This document shows, piece after piece, positions 36,117 to 44,446 of a stretch of DNA of 64,000 nt. Every line of letters starts with the position of its first letter. Position 1 is the first letter of the stretch. Location: NCBI GenBank assembly GCA_964352405.1, contig CAYGRY010000002.1, positions 1 to 64,000 on the forward strand, given 5' to 3'. Under the pieces are notes generated by a model that was not told where the DNA came from, made no database searches, and saw nothing but the letters and a program-made list of their open reading frames with translations. The stretch is from UBA4207 sp964352405. Its GTDB lineage: Bacteria; Bdellovibrionota; Bacteriovoracia; Bacteriovoracales; Bacteriovoracaceae. The translations under genes and the position numbers were made by a program.

Positions 36117-36550
36117 TGGTTATGGCAAAGTTTGATGGTGGAGTAGAAGCAGCAGCAAAAATGTTAGCAGGATTAAACCCCAGTGACCGCGCTCGCGTCC
36201 TGGGCGAGATTAAACAGCGTGATCCTGCCATGGCCGAGGCTATTAAAGAGTCCATGGTCACCTTTGAAGACTTAATTCATATTAGTGTAAAGCAGTTACA
36301 AGAGCTGCTTAGAGTTATAAAAATCAAAGATCTAGCTATGGGACTTAGAGTTGCGACCAAAGAGCTACGTTCTCACTTCTATAACACTTTACCTAAAAGT
36401 ATGTGCCAAGAGATAGACGAAGTCTTACTTGGTCCAGTGCAGCCGCTTGAGCGCGTCCTTGAGGCCCAAGAGGCCGTCATGAGCATCGTGAGAGATAAAG
36501 TTGATAAAGGCGAAATTTTTCTGTCATCTGCCGATGAACCTATGGTTTAG
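36113..36550 (+). CDS. stand-alone FliG C-terminal-like protein
   Basis: FliG is about 330 residues and forms the flagellar motor switch. This protein has 145 residues and matches only the C-terminal part: MVTFEDLIHIS near residue 45, LAMGLRVATKEL near residue 77 and LLGPVQPLERVLEAQEAVMSIV near residue 106, compared with the family blocks MFTFEDL, LALALKGA and GPVRLSDVEEAQ. The torque helix between the last two blocks is altered and one residue shorter. The first 40 residues look like the end of the middle domain. It overlaps the degenerate HD-GYP gene, suggesting a common role. Confidence 0.75.
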   Translation: MMVMAKFDGGVEAAAKMLAGLNPSDRARVLGEIKQRDPAMAEAIKESMVTFEDLIHISVKQLQELLRVIKIKDLAMGLRVATKELRSHFYNTLPKSMCQEIDEVLLGPVQPLERVLEAQEAVMSIVRDKVDKGEIFLSSADEPMV

Positions 36551-36646
36551 AATTGCATAGTTTTAAGTTATCCTATCTAAAAATTAGATTGGCATGATGT
36601 TGAATCCCTATTGGTCACGACATTCGATTGGGCGTACAAAGCGTTC

Positions 36647-37012
36647 ATGAAAACACTTATCCTTATTTTTGTCCTTTTAATTTCTGCCAGCAGCTTCGCT
36701 AACTGTTCTTCTGCACTTACGAACCAATACACTCAAGACTCAGTTGCCTTCCAACTCAGCGAAGATGAAGTGAACTATGAGATTCCAAGAGGCACGGCCG
36801 ATTTTGCCATACAAGCCGTTTCTTCTTTGCAGCAAAAACTAGGCTGCCAACTTGAAAAAGGGAATGATCAGTTTGCTAATGCAAATTGTCAGGAAGTTGT
36901 TCCAGGTATCTCTTTATCAAAAGTTTGCTACGTCGAAGGTCGTTCTGGTTACTTTTTAGTCTCTGTTGATATGTTAGAGAACATTAATATCGTTTTTAAT
37001 CGCTTTGATTAA
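36647..37012 (+). CDS. small secreted protein, 121 aa
   Basis: ATG 36647 is preferred because it starts a clean signal peptide (LILIFVLLISASSFA). An upstream TTG at 36611 adds residues that disrupt the signal. The mature protein has about four cysteines that may form disulphides (NCSS, GCQL, NCQE, VCYVE). No family is recognised. A similar small secreted gene follows at 37098. Confidence 0.65.
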   Translation: MKTLILIFVLLISASSFANCSSALTNQYTQDSVAFQLSEDEVNYEIPRGTADFAIQAVSSLQQKLGCQLEKGNDQFANANCQEVVPGISLSKVCYVEGRSGYFLVSVDMLENINIVFNRFD

Positions 37013-37097
37013 AAATTAGATAGGCTCCATACCATCTAGATATTTAACGAAGTCCGACCGCTAAGGTACACAATAGTCACATCGAACAGGGTCCGAA

Positions 37098-37541
37098 ATG
37101 AAAAACTGCCTTTCCATCATATTTGTAATGAATCTTCTGATGATTGCCCCAGCGCAAGCCTCAGAAAGAGGTTTGGCGTCTAAGTCTCGGGCCCTTTTCG
37201 AAGTTATCTCAGCAATTGAAGCTGCGCGCTATGATTTGCCAGTGTCTTATGAAGTTCGTGAAAGTGAACTTCCTTTAAAGCCAGAAAACTGTAAAGAAGT
37301 GGATGCTGTTGACGTTGTTGTAGCGTTTGAAGATATGGTTTCAGGTTTTCAAGAAGTATTCCCTGATGATGAGCTGCCTTATGAACAAGCCATTTCAGAC
37401 TTCTCGAATCTTGTCGGAAGTAATGTTTATGTGCGCTGTGAAGCTTCAAGCTCTGATATGCGCGATAATATGAAGGTTATCAGCTTTAAATCAGTTAGTA
37501 GTTCTTTCAAGGTTTCATTTCTCCACCACCAATACAAATAA
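37098..37541 (+). CDS. small secreted protein, 147 aa
   Basis: The signal peptide (LSIIFVMNLLMIAPAQA) is followed by an acidic mature domain with two cysteines (ENCKEV and VRCEAS). No family is recognised. It lies 85 bases after the previous secreted protein and has a GGGTCCGAA sequence upstream of the ATG. It may be a paralogue of its neighbour, although direct similarity is not obvious by eye. Confidence 0.65.
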   Translation: MKNCLSIIFVMNLLMIAPAQASERGLASKSRALFEVISAIEAARYDLPVSYEVRESELPLKPENCKEVDAVDVVVAFEDMVSGFQEVFPDDELPYEQAISDFSNLVGSNVYVRCEASSSDMRDNMKVISFKSVSSSFKVSFLHHQYK

Positions 37542-37557
37542 TCTTTCTAGAATTTGG

Positions 37558-37570
37558 GGACAATTTGTCC
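37558..37570. repeat. short palindrome upstream of a sigma54-like promoter
   Basis: GGACAA and TTGTCC are separated by a single base. It is 64 bases upstream of the candidate sigma54 promoter, a plausible distance for an activator site. The functional role is unproven. Confidence 0.3.
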
Positions 37571-37633
37571 AACAGGGGTCATTGTGCTGACTCCTATTCA
37601 TCTGTAACTCCTTAATATTTCGAAATTAAATCT

Positions 37634-37650
37634 TGGCACGATTCTCGCTT
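37634..37650 (+). promoter_or_regulatory. candidate sigma54 promoter for the DksA-like gene
   Basis: The sequence TGGCACGATTCTCGCTT has GG at 37635-37636 and GC at 37647-37648 with exactly 10 bases between, as needed for -24/-12 promoters, and the TGGCACG half is a perfect match. The -12 half (TCGC) differs from TTGC by one base. The downstream gene starts 44 bases later. Confidence 0.55.
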
Positions 37651-37693
37651 ATGTATAGTCATCGGATGCTTCCACGGATTTGGAGGCACAGAC

Positions 37694-38227
37694 ATGAAGT
37701 CTACGAGACTTTTAAGGATGAGAGTCAGCGATCACCGAAAAAATAATAAAAGGGCAGGAGCCCGAGTTTTTGGAGGAATCATGGAAAAGAATCAATTAGA
37801 AAATTTCAAGTCACTTTTTGTTGAAATTAAGAATCACCACGCTACAAATGCAATCGAGCTAGGAGCAGAGACAATCTGGTCAAGCAAAGGTGGAGATGAC
37901 ATTGATCTTGCTAGCCGTGAACGTGATCGTGAATTGTTATTAAAATTACAAGGGCGTAATCGCTTCTATATGAAGAAAGTCGATGAAGCTCTTTTTAGAA
38001 TAGAAAATGGAACCTTTGGAGAGTGTTTTGAGTGTGGTTGCGATATCGAAGCAACAAGACTTGAAGCAAGACCAACAGCAACTCATTGTATTGGCTGTAA
38101 AGAGGCTCAAGAAAGAGAAGAAGGACATATCCCTTACAGCAAGAGATCTCATACTCACGGGCTTGAGATTGTGAATAATAATGTTGTGAGCTTCCCAAAT
38201 AAATCAGATAACGCTCAAGCGATGTAG
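37694..38227 (+). CDS. DksA/TraR-family C4 zinc-finger protein
   Basis: DksA proteins bind RNA polymerase and help ppGpp alter transcription. The protein has the C4 zinc finger CFECGCDIE ... THCIGCKEAQ (near residues 112-138) and an upstream helical part (RFYMKKVDEALFRIENGTFG). Two starts are possible: ATG 37694 with GGAGG 7 bases upstream and ATG 37781 with GGAGG 4 bases upstream. I report the longer form because of better spacing; the shorter form (148 residues) lacks a basic 29-residue N-terminus. It stands alone, between a sigma54-like promoter and a strong terminator. Confidence 0.8.
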   Translation: MKSTRLLRMRVSDHRKNNKRAGARVFGGIMEKNQLENFKSLFVEIKNHHATNAIELGAETIWSSKGGDDIDLASRERDRELLLKLQGRNRFYMKKVDEALFRIENGTFGECFECGCDIEATRLEARPTATHCIGCKEAQEREEGHIPYSKRSHTHGLEIVNNNVVSFPNKSDNAQAM

Positions 38228-38257
38228 CAGACTTCTTTCCCCCAAACAAAGAAGGCT

Positions 38258-38300
38258 CCCATGACAAAATGTGCGAATTTTGTCATGGGTTTTATGCTTT
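38258..38300 (+). terminator. strong intrinsic terminator after the DksA-like gene
   Basis: A 13-bp perfect stem, CCCATGACAAAAT (38258-38270) and ATTTTGTCATGGG (38277-38289), with a 6-base loop is followed by TTTTATGCTTTTT. It lies between two convergent genes (htpG ends at 38301), so it may also limit read-through from htpG. Confidence 0.8.
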
Positions 38301-40172
38301 TTAGAGAGCTAAGTTAGTCAATTCTGAAATAAGCGTTTGAGATCTTGTAACAAAAAGATCGCGCTGATCGTTTTTTAAACCTTCAGAAGAAATAGAAGCT
38401 AGATCTTCAACGTGTCTGCAGATCTTTTCAACCAGATCATTCTTATCTCCACGCTCATGAAGTTTTAGAGCATTTTGAATTAATGGATTGGATGGATTAA
38501 TCACCAGTGTCTTCTTAAGTGGGAAAGCGCTGTCATTACCCATACTTTGTGCCATCTTTTGAAAGCGCTTCATTTGCTCATCAACCTTAAACCATGCAGG
38601 GGAAACCTGTGACTTAAGTTTTTGAATTTCTACTTCCTGCTTATCTTTTTCGTCAGTATTAGCGTTTAGAACTTTCTCAAAGATTTCTTTGACTTTGATG
38701 TCTTCTGGACCTGTGGCCTCGCTACCTAGTAGGTCGGCGACGACTGAATCACTTGCCACGAATTGGTAAGAATCATCGCCTTGTTTTTTCATTTCAACAT
38801 GTTGAGTGAAGTGAGGGTCAATATGATCATCAGTTTCAATCGTCTGAATGCCTTGTTCTAGAAGCTGAGATCTTAAAGAACGATCGCCTTTTTCTTTTTC
38901 AAAATAGACGATCTGATCACCCATTTTTTCTTTCATGTTGGCTGGTATATTTTCGCGGTACTCATTCAATGTATTAAGTTTGCCTTCAGAATTTTTGAAA
39001 ACAACCATTGATCTCATGGCCTCATCAAATTTAGGATCTGAAATACATCCGTATTTAATAAACATGCCGATATCGCCCCAGATGGACTCATACTTTTCAC
39101 GTTCATTTTTAAAGAGTTTCTTTAGTGCTTCCGCCACTTTCTTTGTGACGTAGTTACTAATACGAGTGATGTTTGGATCACCTTGAAGAGATGACCTTGA
39201 AACGTTAAGGGGAATATCACTTGAGTCAATAGCACCTTTTAATAGTGATAAGAAATCAGGAATAACATTCTTAACATCGTCAGAAACAAAGACTTGTTTG
39301 GCGTACAATCTGATATTGCGCTCATTCATTGGGCGCATTGGATTAAGTTTTGGGAAGTAGAGAATACCTTCAAGAGTGAACGGGTGATCGACTTTTAAAT
39401 GAATCCAAAATAACGGAGCTTGATCCATTGGAAACATATTTTTGTAAAAGTTTAAATAATCTTCGTCTTTAAGTTCACTTGGATCACGACGCCAAAGTGG
39501 TTTTGTTTCATTAATAAGCGTCGGCTCATCATCATTTTTTTCATTCACTTCGCTAACAGATATTGGATAAGGCATAAAATCACAAAACTTTCGTAGGGTT
39601 TCATTGACTTTGTATTTACCTAGAAAATCTTGGGAGTCTTCAGCTAAATGAAGAGTAATTGATGTTCCAATTTCGGACTTATGAGATTCGCTGAAAGTGT
39701 ATGTTGGATCACCTAAACAAGTCCACTTCGTTGGCTTCGCCCCATCTTTCATAGAAAGTGTTTCAACTTCTACTTTTGTTGAAACCATAAAGGCCGAATA
39801 AAAACCAAGACCAAATTTACCAATAATATCTTTTCCTGAATCGGCACCTTGATCTTTCATGTTCTTAACGAATTCTTCCGCTCCTGAAAAAGCCAGCTGT
39901 GCTAAGTATTTTTCAACTTCAGCTTCATCCATGCCTAGACCATTATCAGTTATGGTTAATGTTTTAGCTTTTGGATCAACGGTGACCTTAATTGCACCTT
40001 CAGGCATTTCTTTATTATCAAGTCTAGCGTGAGTCGATCTTTTGGTAATGGCGTCAGTAGCATTGGCGACAAGTTCTCTTAAAAAAATGTCGTGTTCCGA
40101 GTACAGCCATTTTTTAATGATGGGAAAAATATCTGCTGTTTGAACTGAAATATTGCCTGTACGTTCGCTCAT
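38301..40172 (-). CDS. htpG: HtpG (Hsp90 chaperone)
   Basis: HtpG is an ATP-dependent chaperone. The 623-residue protein has the N-terminal GHKL ATPase motifs: ELVANATDAI near residue 34 with the catalytic Glu, ITDNGLGMD near residue 75, and GKFGLGFYSAFM near residue 117. The middle-domain catalytic Arg loop (NVSRSSLQGD) is present near residue 323. Length and domains are normal. It has an AAAGGAG ribosome site and a sigma32-like promoter. Confidence 0.97.
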   Translation of the reverse strand: MSERTGNISVQTADIFPIIKKWLYSEHDIFLRELVANATDAITKRSTHARLDNKEMPEGAIKVTVDPKAKTLTITDNGLGMDEAEVEKYLAQLAFSGAEEFVKNMKDQGADSGKDIIGKFGLGFYSAFMVSTKVEVETLSMKDGAKPTKWTCLGDPTYTFSESHKSEIGTSITLHLAEDSQDFLGKYKVNETLRKFCDFMPYPISVSEVNEKNDDEPTLINETKPLWRRDPSELKDEDYLNFYKNMFPMDQAPLFWIHLKVDHPFTLEGILYFPKLNPMRPMNERNIRLYAKQVFVSDDVKNVIPDFLSLLKGAIDSSDIPLNVSRSSLQGDPNITRISNYVTKKVAEALKKLFKNEREKYESIWGDIGMFIKYGCISDPKFDEAMRSMVVFKNSEGKLNTLNEYRENIPANMKEKMGDQIVYFEKEKGDRSLRSQLLEQGIQTIETDDHIDPHFTQHVEMKKQGDDSYQFVASDSVVADLLGSEATGPEDIKVKEIFEKVLNANTDEKDKQEVEIQKLKSQVSPAWFKVDEQMKRFQKMAQSMGNDSAFPLKKTLVINPSNPLIQNALKLHERGDKNDLVEKICRHVEDLASISSEGLKNDQRDLFVTRSQTLISELTNLAL

Positions 40173-40203
40173 TGAAAAACTCCTTTAAGATGCGGTGCTC
40201 CTA

Positions 40204-40233
40204 TAAGATGGGCGCGAAAAGGCCAGTGTCAAG
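40204..40233 (-). promoter_or_regulatory. candidate sigma32 heat-shock promoter for htpG
   Basis: On the minus strand CTTGAC (complement of 40228-40233) and GCCCATCTTA (complement of 40204-40213) are separated by 14 bases. This matches the RpoH consensus CTTGAA-N13-15-CCCCATNTA closely and lies 32 bases before the htpG start. Confidence 0.6.
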
Positions 40234-40261
40234 GTTACAAAATTAAGTTAAGGTGGCTTCT

Positions 40262-40783
40262 ATGAGTAATCGTCCACAAGATATTGTCGTCATCACCACT
40301 GGTGGCACCATTGAAAAAACCTATGATGAATCCGATGGTTCGTTGGCCAATCGCGAGTCCGTTATTAAGGCCCGCATCATGTCGCGCCTGCGTTTACCCT
40401 ATACAGGACTTCAGGTTTTTTCAGTCATGAGTAAAGATTCTCTTTTTATGAATGATGATGATCGCTCGCTTTTGATTCAATTTATTAGGGCACAGCTAGA
40501 AAAAAATATTCCTATCGTCATTCTTCATGGCACAGATACGATGGCCGTTTCAGCTGAACGCTGTTTTCAAGATATCAAGGATCCAAAAGTGCCCATCGTT
40601 TTTACGGGAGCGATGAAGCCACTTGGTTTTGAAGATTCTGATGCACTTCAAAATGTGACCGAAGCACTTTTGGCCAGTAAGCTCGTTTCTCCAGGGATCT
40701 ATCTTTCTTTTCACGGCCGAGTCTTTAAAGTTCCTGGTGTGAAGAAAAACAGAGACCGTGGAACTTTTGAGCAGTTTGAATAG
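40262..40783 (+). CDS. short asparaginase-domain protein
   Basis: The 173-residue protein covers only the N-terminal catalytic domain of an L-asparaginase. Both threonine motifs are present: TTGGTIEKTY near residue 12 and LHGTDTMAVSA near residue 85, with the catalytic Thr, Asp and Lys (FTGAMKPL). Typical enzymes have about 330 residues with a C-terminal domain that helps form the dimer site. The start is ATG 40262, preceded by AAGGTGG. Similar short proteins exist in other proteobacteria, and their activity is uncertain. Confidence 0.8.
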   Translation: MSNRPQDIVVITTGGTIEKTYDESDGSLANRESVIKARIMSRLRLPYTGLQVFSVMSKDSLFMNDDDRSLLIQFIRAQLEKNIPIVILHGTDTMAVSAERCFQDIKDPKVPIVFTGAMKPLGFEDSDALQNVTEALLASKLVSPGIYLSFHGRVFKVPGVKKNRDRGTFEQFE

Positions 40784-40967
40784 CTCAAGACTCTAGAATT
40801 AAGTTATGGAAATCATATGCCAAAAAGAAATGGCTTATAATTTATAAAATAAATTATATTTACTCGCTCTTGTTATCTCTAAGTCCTTAATACTACTTAA
40901 AAAAGCTGTACCTTCTCAGATTCCTGTCGTGAGGAATATTTTCCCTGCGATAATGAATTAACCTCTG

Positions 40968-40982
40968 AACTTCTAAGAAGTT
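40968..40982. repeat. perfect 15-base palindrome before a lipoprotein gene
   Basis: AACTTCT and AGAAGTT flank a single A. It is 27 bases upstream of the lipoprotein start and could be an operator or an RNA hairpin. The rest of the gap 40784-41009 is A/T-rich and has no recognisable gene. Confidence 0.35.
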
Positions 40983-41009
40983 AGGGATTATGTCCGATAA
41001 GGTAGAGGC

Positions 41010-42881
41010 ATGGTGAAGTTTAAAAGTGTAACTACCATTTTCGTTTTTTTATCACTCATCCTTTCTGGGTGTATGCCCGAAACTGCGCGTACAACTCGAA
41101 AAGCTAATGTGGGTGGAAGCTCAACCACTGGTGATGGTGGAAACCAAACAGGTCCAGGTGCTGGACCGGGTGATAGTACTCTAGATGACAGCTTGCTCGA
41201 TACCATTACAAACTCGGGTAAAGTTGAGCTTCGCCACATCATCGATCCAGAATCAGGAAACTATAAAACCAAAGTCACAATTCCAAAAAATTATAATGGA
41301 TATTTATTTCTGTCTGGCTTAAACGTTACTTCATTATCAAACAGACTCATTAAAGTTCGCTTTAAATTTGGTCGTGAACTTGAACCAATTACGATTCCGG
41401 CCGTTGTGACTAGAGGAGAGGGGATTAATCCTTCTACAGATATTGAAGTTCTAGCTTTAAATCTTAGTAATAGACCATTTGAAAACATTCGTTTGATCTA
41501 TGATCTTTATGATTACAATAATTATTACGACACAACAGATGCGGCTGAAACGATAGAGCCGACTCAAGACCCACTAAATGGTGGCTTATTTTGTCGTGGT
41601 TTAAAAATTGAGCACGATCCAACTTTTAACTTAACCGCTTCAAACACCGCATGCGATACAGCAGGAGAAACTTGTTTGTATGCTTACGCCAAAGTTCTTG
41701 ATGGTGGCTTAGTTAATAACAATACCAATATTCGTATTAATCCAAAAGAGCCACAACTTGATACTCTAGGTGGGGGATATAGCCTTCTCACCCAAGCTGA
41801 GAAGCTTAAAAGATGTCTTCCCGATAATGCAGATCCAGCTCAACTTTCATCAGTACTTGGTATTTCTCCAGCACTTGCCGGAGTTGTCTTTGGCAATACA
41901 ATCGTAACTGATCATCAGTATCAAGGTCCTTATAGAGTTCTAGCACAGTCGACGTGGCAACTTTCTGGTGGAGCACTTTTTTCTACTGTTAATGCGGCCA
42001 CAAAAGCGACGGGTATTTTCCAATCAGCTTTTACTGCTGGGGTAGCGGCGCAAGGGTATAATAGCTTTCTCTTTCCAAGAGCAACTCAGATGAGTCTTCA
42101 ATCTGGTGTTGAACATTTCTCTTCAACCCTTCCTTTTGAGCCAAGAACTTTAGTTAATGGCGGCTTGGCTGCTTCAGGTGACTCAGACTGGATGGATGGT
42201 TGTAACAAACGTGTTTCAACATATGATTCTTTCGCTAATGAAACCATTGCTTCTTGTAACGTTGGTGCCACGATCGAAATTTTGGCGACTGATAATAGCG
42301 GACAAGAGGTCGTTCTTAATACAACATCTAAAGTAAAACTTCAGTTAAGCCGTGCTAGTGCTAAAAACTTTGATGGTAGAGAAATGCTTTACTCTTCACT
42401 GAACTCTTGTACGAACTCAAGCGCCTGTGGTGGAGATGAGTGTTGCTTTAACAGTCGCTGTTGGTCCAAAGAAATTGTTTCTCAATGCTTGGAAGACGTA
42501 GACGTGATTGGAAATCTTGCAACAGGTCAGTCTTGTGCTTCAGACTATGAATGTTCATCATTTTGCTGTAACCAAAGTACTAACACATGTGCCGTTCACG
42601 TTAATACGACAGAGCAAACAGTTCTTTGTGGTAAATCTCCAGGACAGGCCTGTGTCGCTAAAGAGTTTTGCCGAAAAGAAAATATACCAACTTGTTTTAA
42701 AGTTAAGACGGGTATTACTCCAGAAGGTCAGCAGTTATGTGCCCTACGTTGTTATAACGTTCCAACCTTTGGCGATTGTGTCAATTTAAGATGTGTCGCA
42801 CCAATTCCGCCAACTCCACCAGCATTTGATCCGGCAAATCCTAATTGCTCGGATGCAGTTGATCCACCTACAGGCTTCTAA
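41010..42881 (+). CDS. large lipoprotein with Cys-rich C-terminal region
   Basis: The 623-residue protein has a lipoprotein signal with lipobox LSGC at about residue 21, followed by a Gly/Ser/Thr linker. The central part is not recognised. The C-terminal 150 residues contain many cysteines in small repeats such as GGDECCFNSRC and SDYECSSFCCNQSTNTC, similar to Dickkopf-like or knottin folds. Its N-terminus (GCMPET...GGSSTT) resembles that of the large lipoprotein at 44447-48076 (GCMPDS...GGSTT), so they may be of the same class. Start ATG (41010) or GTG (41013) is not settled. It is probably surface-exposed. Confidence 0.8.
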   Translation: MVKFKSVTTIFVFLSLILSGCMPETARTTRKANVGGSSTTGDGGNQTGPGAGPGDSTLDDSLLDTITNSGKVELRHIIDPESGNYKTKVTIPKNYNGYLFLSGLNVTSLSNRLIKVRFKFGRELEPITIPAVVTRGEGINPSTDIEVLALNLSNRPFENIRLIYDLYDYNNYYDTTDAAETIEPTQDPLNGGLFCRGLKIEHDPTFNLTASNTACDTAGETCLYAYAKVLDGGLVNNNTNIRINPKEPQLDTLGGGYSLLTQAEKLKRCLPDNADPAQLSSVLGISPALAGVVFGNTIVTDHQYQGPYRVLAQSTWQLSGGALFSTVNAATKATGIFQSAFTAGVAAQGYNSFLFPRATQMSLQSGVEHFSSTLPFEPRTLVNGGLAASGDSDWMDGCNKRVSTYDSFANETIASCNVGATIEILATDNSGQEVVLNTTSKVKLQLSRASAKNFDGREMLYSSLNSCTNSSACGGDECCFNSRCWSKEIVSQCLEDVDVIGNLATGQSCASDYECSSFCCNQSTNTCAVHVNTTEQTVLCGKSPGQACVAKEFCRKENIPTCFKVKTGITPEGQQLCALRCYNVPTFGDCVNLRCVAPIPPTPPAFDPANPNCSDAVDPPTGF

Positions 42882-42944
42882 GTATAAGAAATGACATAGA
42901 CTAGGGGTTTCTTTTAGTATTCTTTCGGGTACAATTGCGCTTGT

Positions 42945-43253
42945 ATGTTTAAGCCACTTCTAGCGCTATTATGCCTATTACCATTCCTAAGCCATAGCGC
43001 TTCTAAGCCGCTTTTTAGCCCATCTGAGCTTCAAAACCTTGAAAGGCTCAAGCTAGATAGTCGTGTCTTCTTAGATCAAATTCTAGAATTAAAAAACCAA
43101 GACAAAGATTATTTCAAGCATGTGCTAGTCAACACTTCACGGGAAGACTTGGCCGCTTTAAAACTCTATCTACCAAAAGTTTTGGATTCGATGCAGAGGA
43201 GTGAAGAAGCCGCTTGGATGAAAAAGACTTTGGATAAATTAAGTAAAGAGTAA
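42945..43253 (+). CDS. small secreted protein, 102 aa
   Basis: The protein has a signal peptide (LLALLCLLPFLSHSA) and a helical, Lys/Leu-rich mature part without cysteines. No family is recognised. It lies just ahead of the epimerase gene (15 bases) and may be co-transcribed with it. Confidence 0.65.
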   Translation: MFKPLLALLCLLPFLSHSASKPLFSPSELQNLERLKLDSRVFLDQILELKNQDKDYFKHVLVNTSREDLAALKLYLPKVLDSMQRSEEAAWMKKTLDKLSKE

Positions 43254-43268
43254 GTTAGGAATTTAAAA

Positions 43269-43700
43269 GTGAATGATGAATTAAAAAAATATCTTAATGA
43301 CTGTCACCTCGATCATATTGCTATTGCGGTTGAAAACTTAGAAGCGTCCGTCAAGGTCTACGAAGCCTTAGGTTTGAAGTTTGAAGCTTCAAGAGAAATA
43401 GTTAAAGATCAAGCTGTCACAACAGCCTTTGCCGCGGTTGATGAAAAAGCGCATATTGAACTACTTGAGCCTTACGGCGAAGATGGGCCAATCCACCAAA
43501 GCCTTAAAAAAAGAGGACCTGGTCTTCATCACTTATGTTTTCGAGTCAAAGATGTTGAGCAAAAAGCAAATCAACTAAGAAATGCTGGATTTGTCCTTCT
43601 TTATGAGAAATCAAAAATGGGAGCAGGTGGTTGTCTGGTTAATTTTATTCACCCCAAATCAACTGGCGGTGTATTGGTCGAGATTTCTCAGAAGGTTTAA
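43269..43700 (+). CDS. mce: methylmalonyl-CoA epimerase
   Basis: This VOC-fold enzyme interconverts (R)- and (S)-methylmalonyl-CoA in propionate and odd-chain metabolism. The 143-residue protein starts with HLDHIAIAVENLE near residue 15, and has IELLEPYGEDGPIH, GPGLHHLCFRVKD with metal-binding His, and the end GGVLVEISQ with a metal-binding Glu. These are diagnostic. The start is GTG 43269. No methylmalonyl-CoA mutase gene is adjacent. Confidence 0.9.
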   Translation: MNDELKKYLNDCHLDHIAIAVENLEASVKVYEALGLKFEASREIVKDQAVTTAFAAVDEKAHIELLEPYGEDGPIHQSLKKRGPGLHHLCFRVKDVEQKANQLRNAGFVLLYEKSKMGAGGCLVNFIHPKSTGGVLVEISQKV

Positions 43701-43703
43701 ATT

Positions 43704-44444
43704 ATGAATCAAATGCAAGTGCAGATGCCTCCTCTTTCTAAAACAAACAAATATCTCATGATTGTGACTGGAGCTCTTTTTTTATTGGAAAGCATTTTAG
43801 TGAAAACGACAGGTGTTAGTCTTGCAACTTATTTTGGTTTGTCTGCAGCTGGTGTGGAACAAGGATTAATTTTTCAACTTTTGACTTATCCACTAATCGA
43901 AAGACAATTGTTAGCAGTTATCTTTAACGGTCTTCTCTTGTGGTTTCTTGGTAGTGAATTAGAGTCGATGTGGGGGACAAAACGTTATATTCAGTTTCTG
44001 CTGGCAAGTGCTATCACAGCTGCGTTGATATATCTCATGATTGGTTTTTTATTTCTTTCAGAAACAAGCGTTTACTCATTTCCTTTAATGGGGTTACAGG
44101 GATTAGCGGCTGCCCTATGCGTCGCCTACGGTATTCTTTATCCTGATCGCATTTTTACGTTTATGTTGATTTTTCCAATGAAGGCCAAATGGTTTTGTGC
44201 TCTTTTGGTTGCCATGGAATTATACACTGGCTTCTTTTCTCCCATGGGAGCACTTGCTTGGGGTCACTTAGCAGCTATCGTCGGTGGCTTTGGCATGCTC
44301 TTGCAGTTCACTAAGAGTAAAAAACAAAAGAGATCTAGTGGGAATTTTGCCTTTAAAATGGAAAAGAAAAAAGGCAAAGCACATTTAAGTCTTGTTGAAG
44401 AAGAAGAGGACGATTCAAAGCGTCCTCCTAAGTACTGGCAATAG
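43704..44444 (+). CDS. rhomboid-like membrane protein lacking the catalytic Ser
   Basis: The 246-residue protein has six hydrophobic segments and a rhomboid-like pattern: LLAVIFNGLLLWFLGSELESMWG near residue 69 (in part) and a final WGHLAAIVGGFG near residue 186 with the expected His. The catalytic motif G-x-S-G is replaced by GLQG (residues 130-133, Gln132), and the N-terminal His of the first motif is absent. It is therefore likely a non-proteolytic relative. The C-terminal 40 residues form a charged cytoplasmic tail. It follows mce by 3 bases. Confidence 0.75.
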   Translation: MNQMQVQMPPLSKTNKYLMIVTGALFLLESILVKTTGVSLATYFGLSAAGVEQGLIFQLLTYPLIERQLLAVIFNGLLLWFLGSELESMWGTKRYIQFLLASAITAALIYLMIGFLFLSETSVYSFPLMGLQGLAAALCVAYGILYPDRIFTFMLIFPMKAKWFCALLVAMELYTGFFSPMGALAWGHLAAIVGGFGMLLQFTKSKKQKRSSGNFAFKMEKKKGKAHLSLVEEEEDDSKRPPKYWQ

Positions 44445-44446
44445 TC

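Noticed and set aside
36585..36600. Sigma54-like box TTGGCATGATGTTGAAT before the secreted gene at 36647
   Set aside because: The -12 GC is replaced by AA, so the match is too weak.
38231..38255. Second small hairpin (CTTCTTT / AAAGAAG) after the DksA-like gene
   Set aside because: Seven A/T-rich pairs with a 9-base loop and no U-tail; the neighbouring 13-bp hairpin explains termination better.
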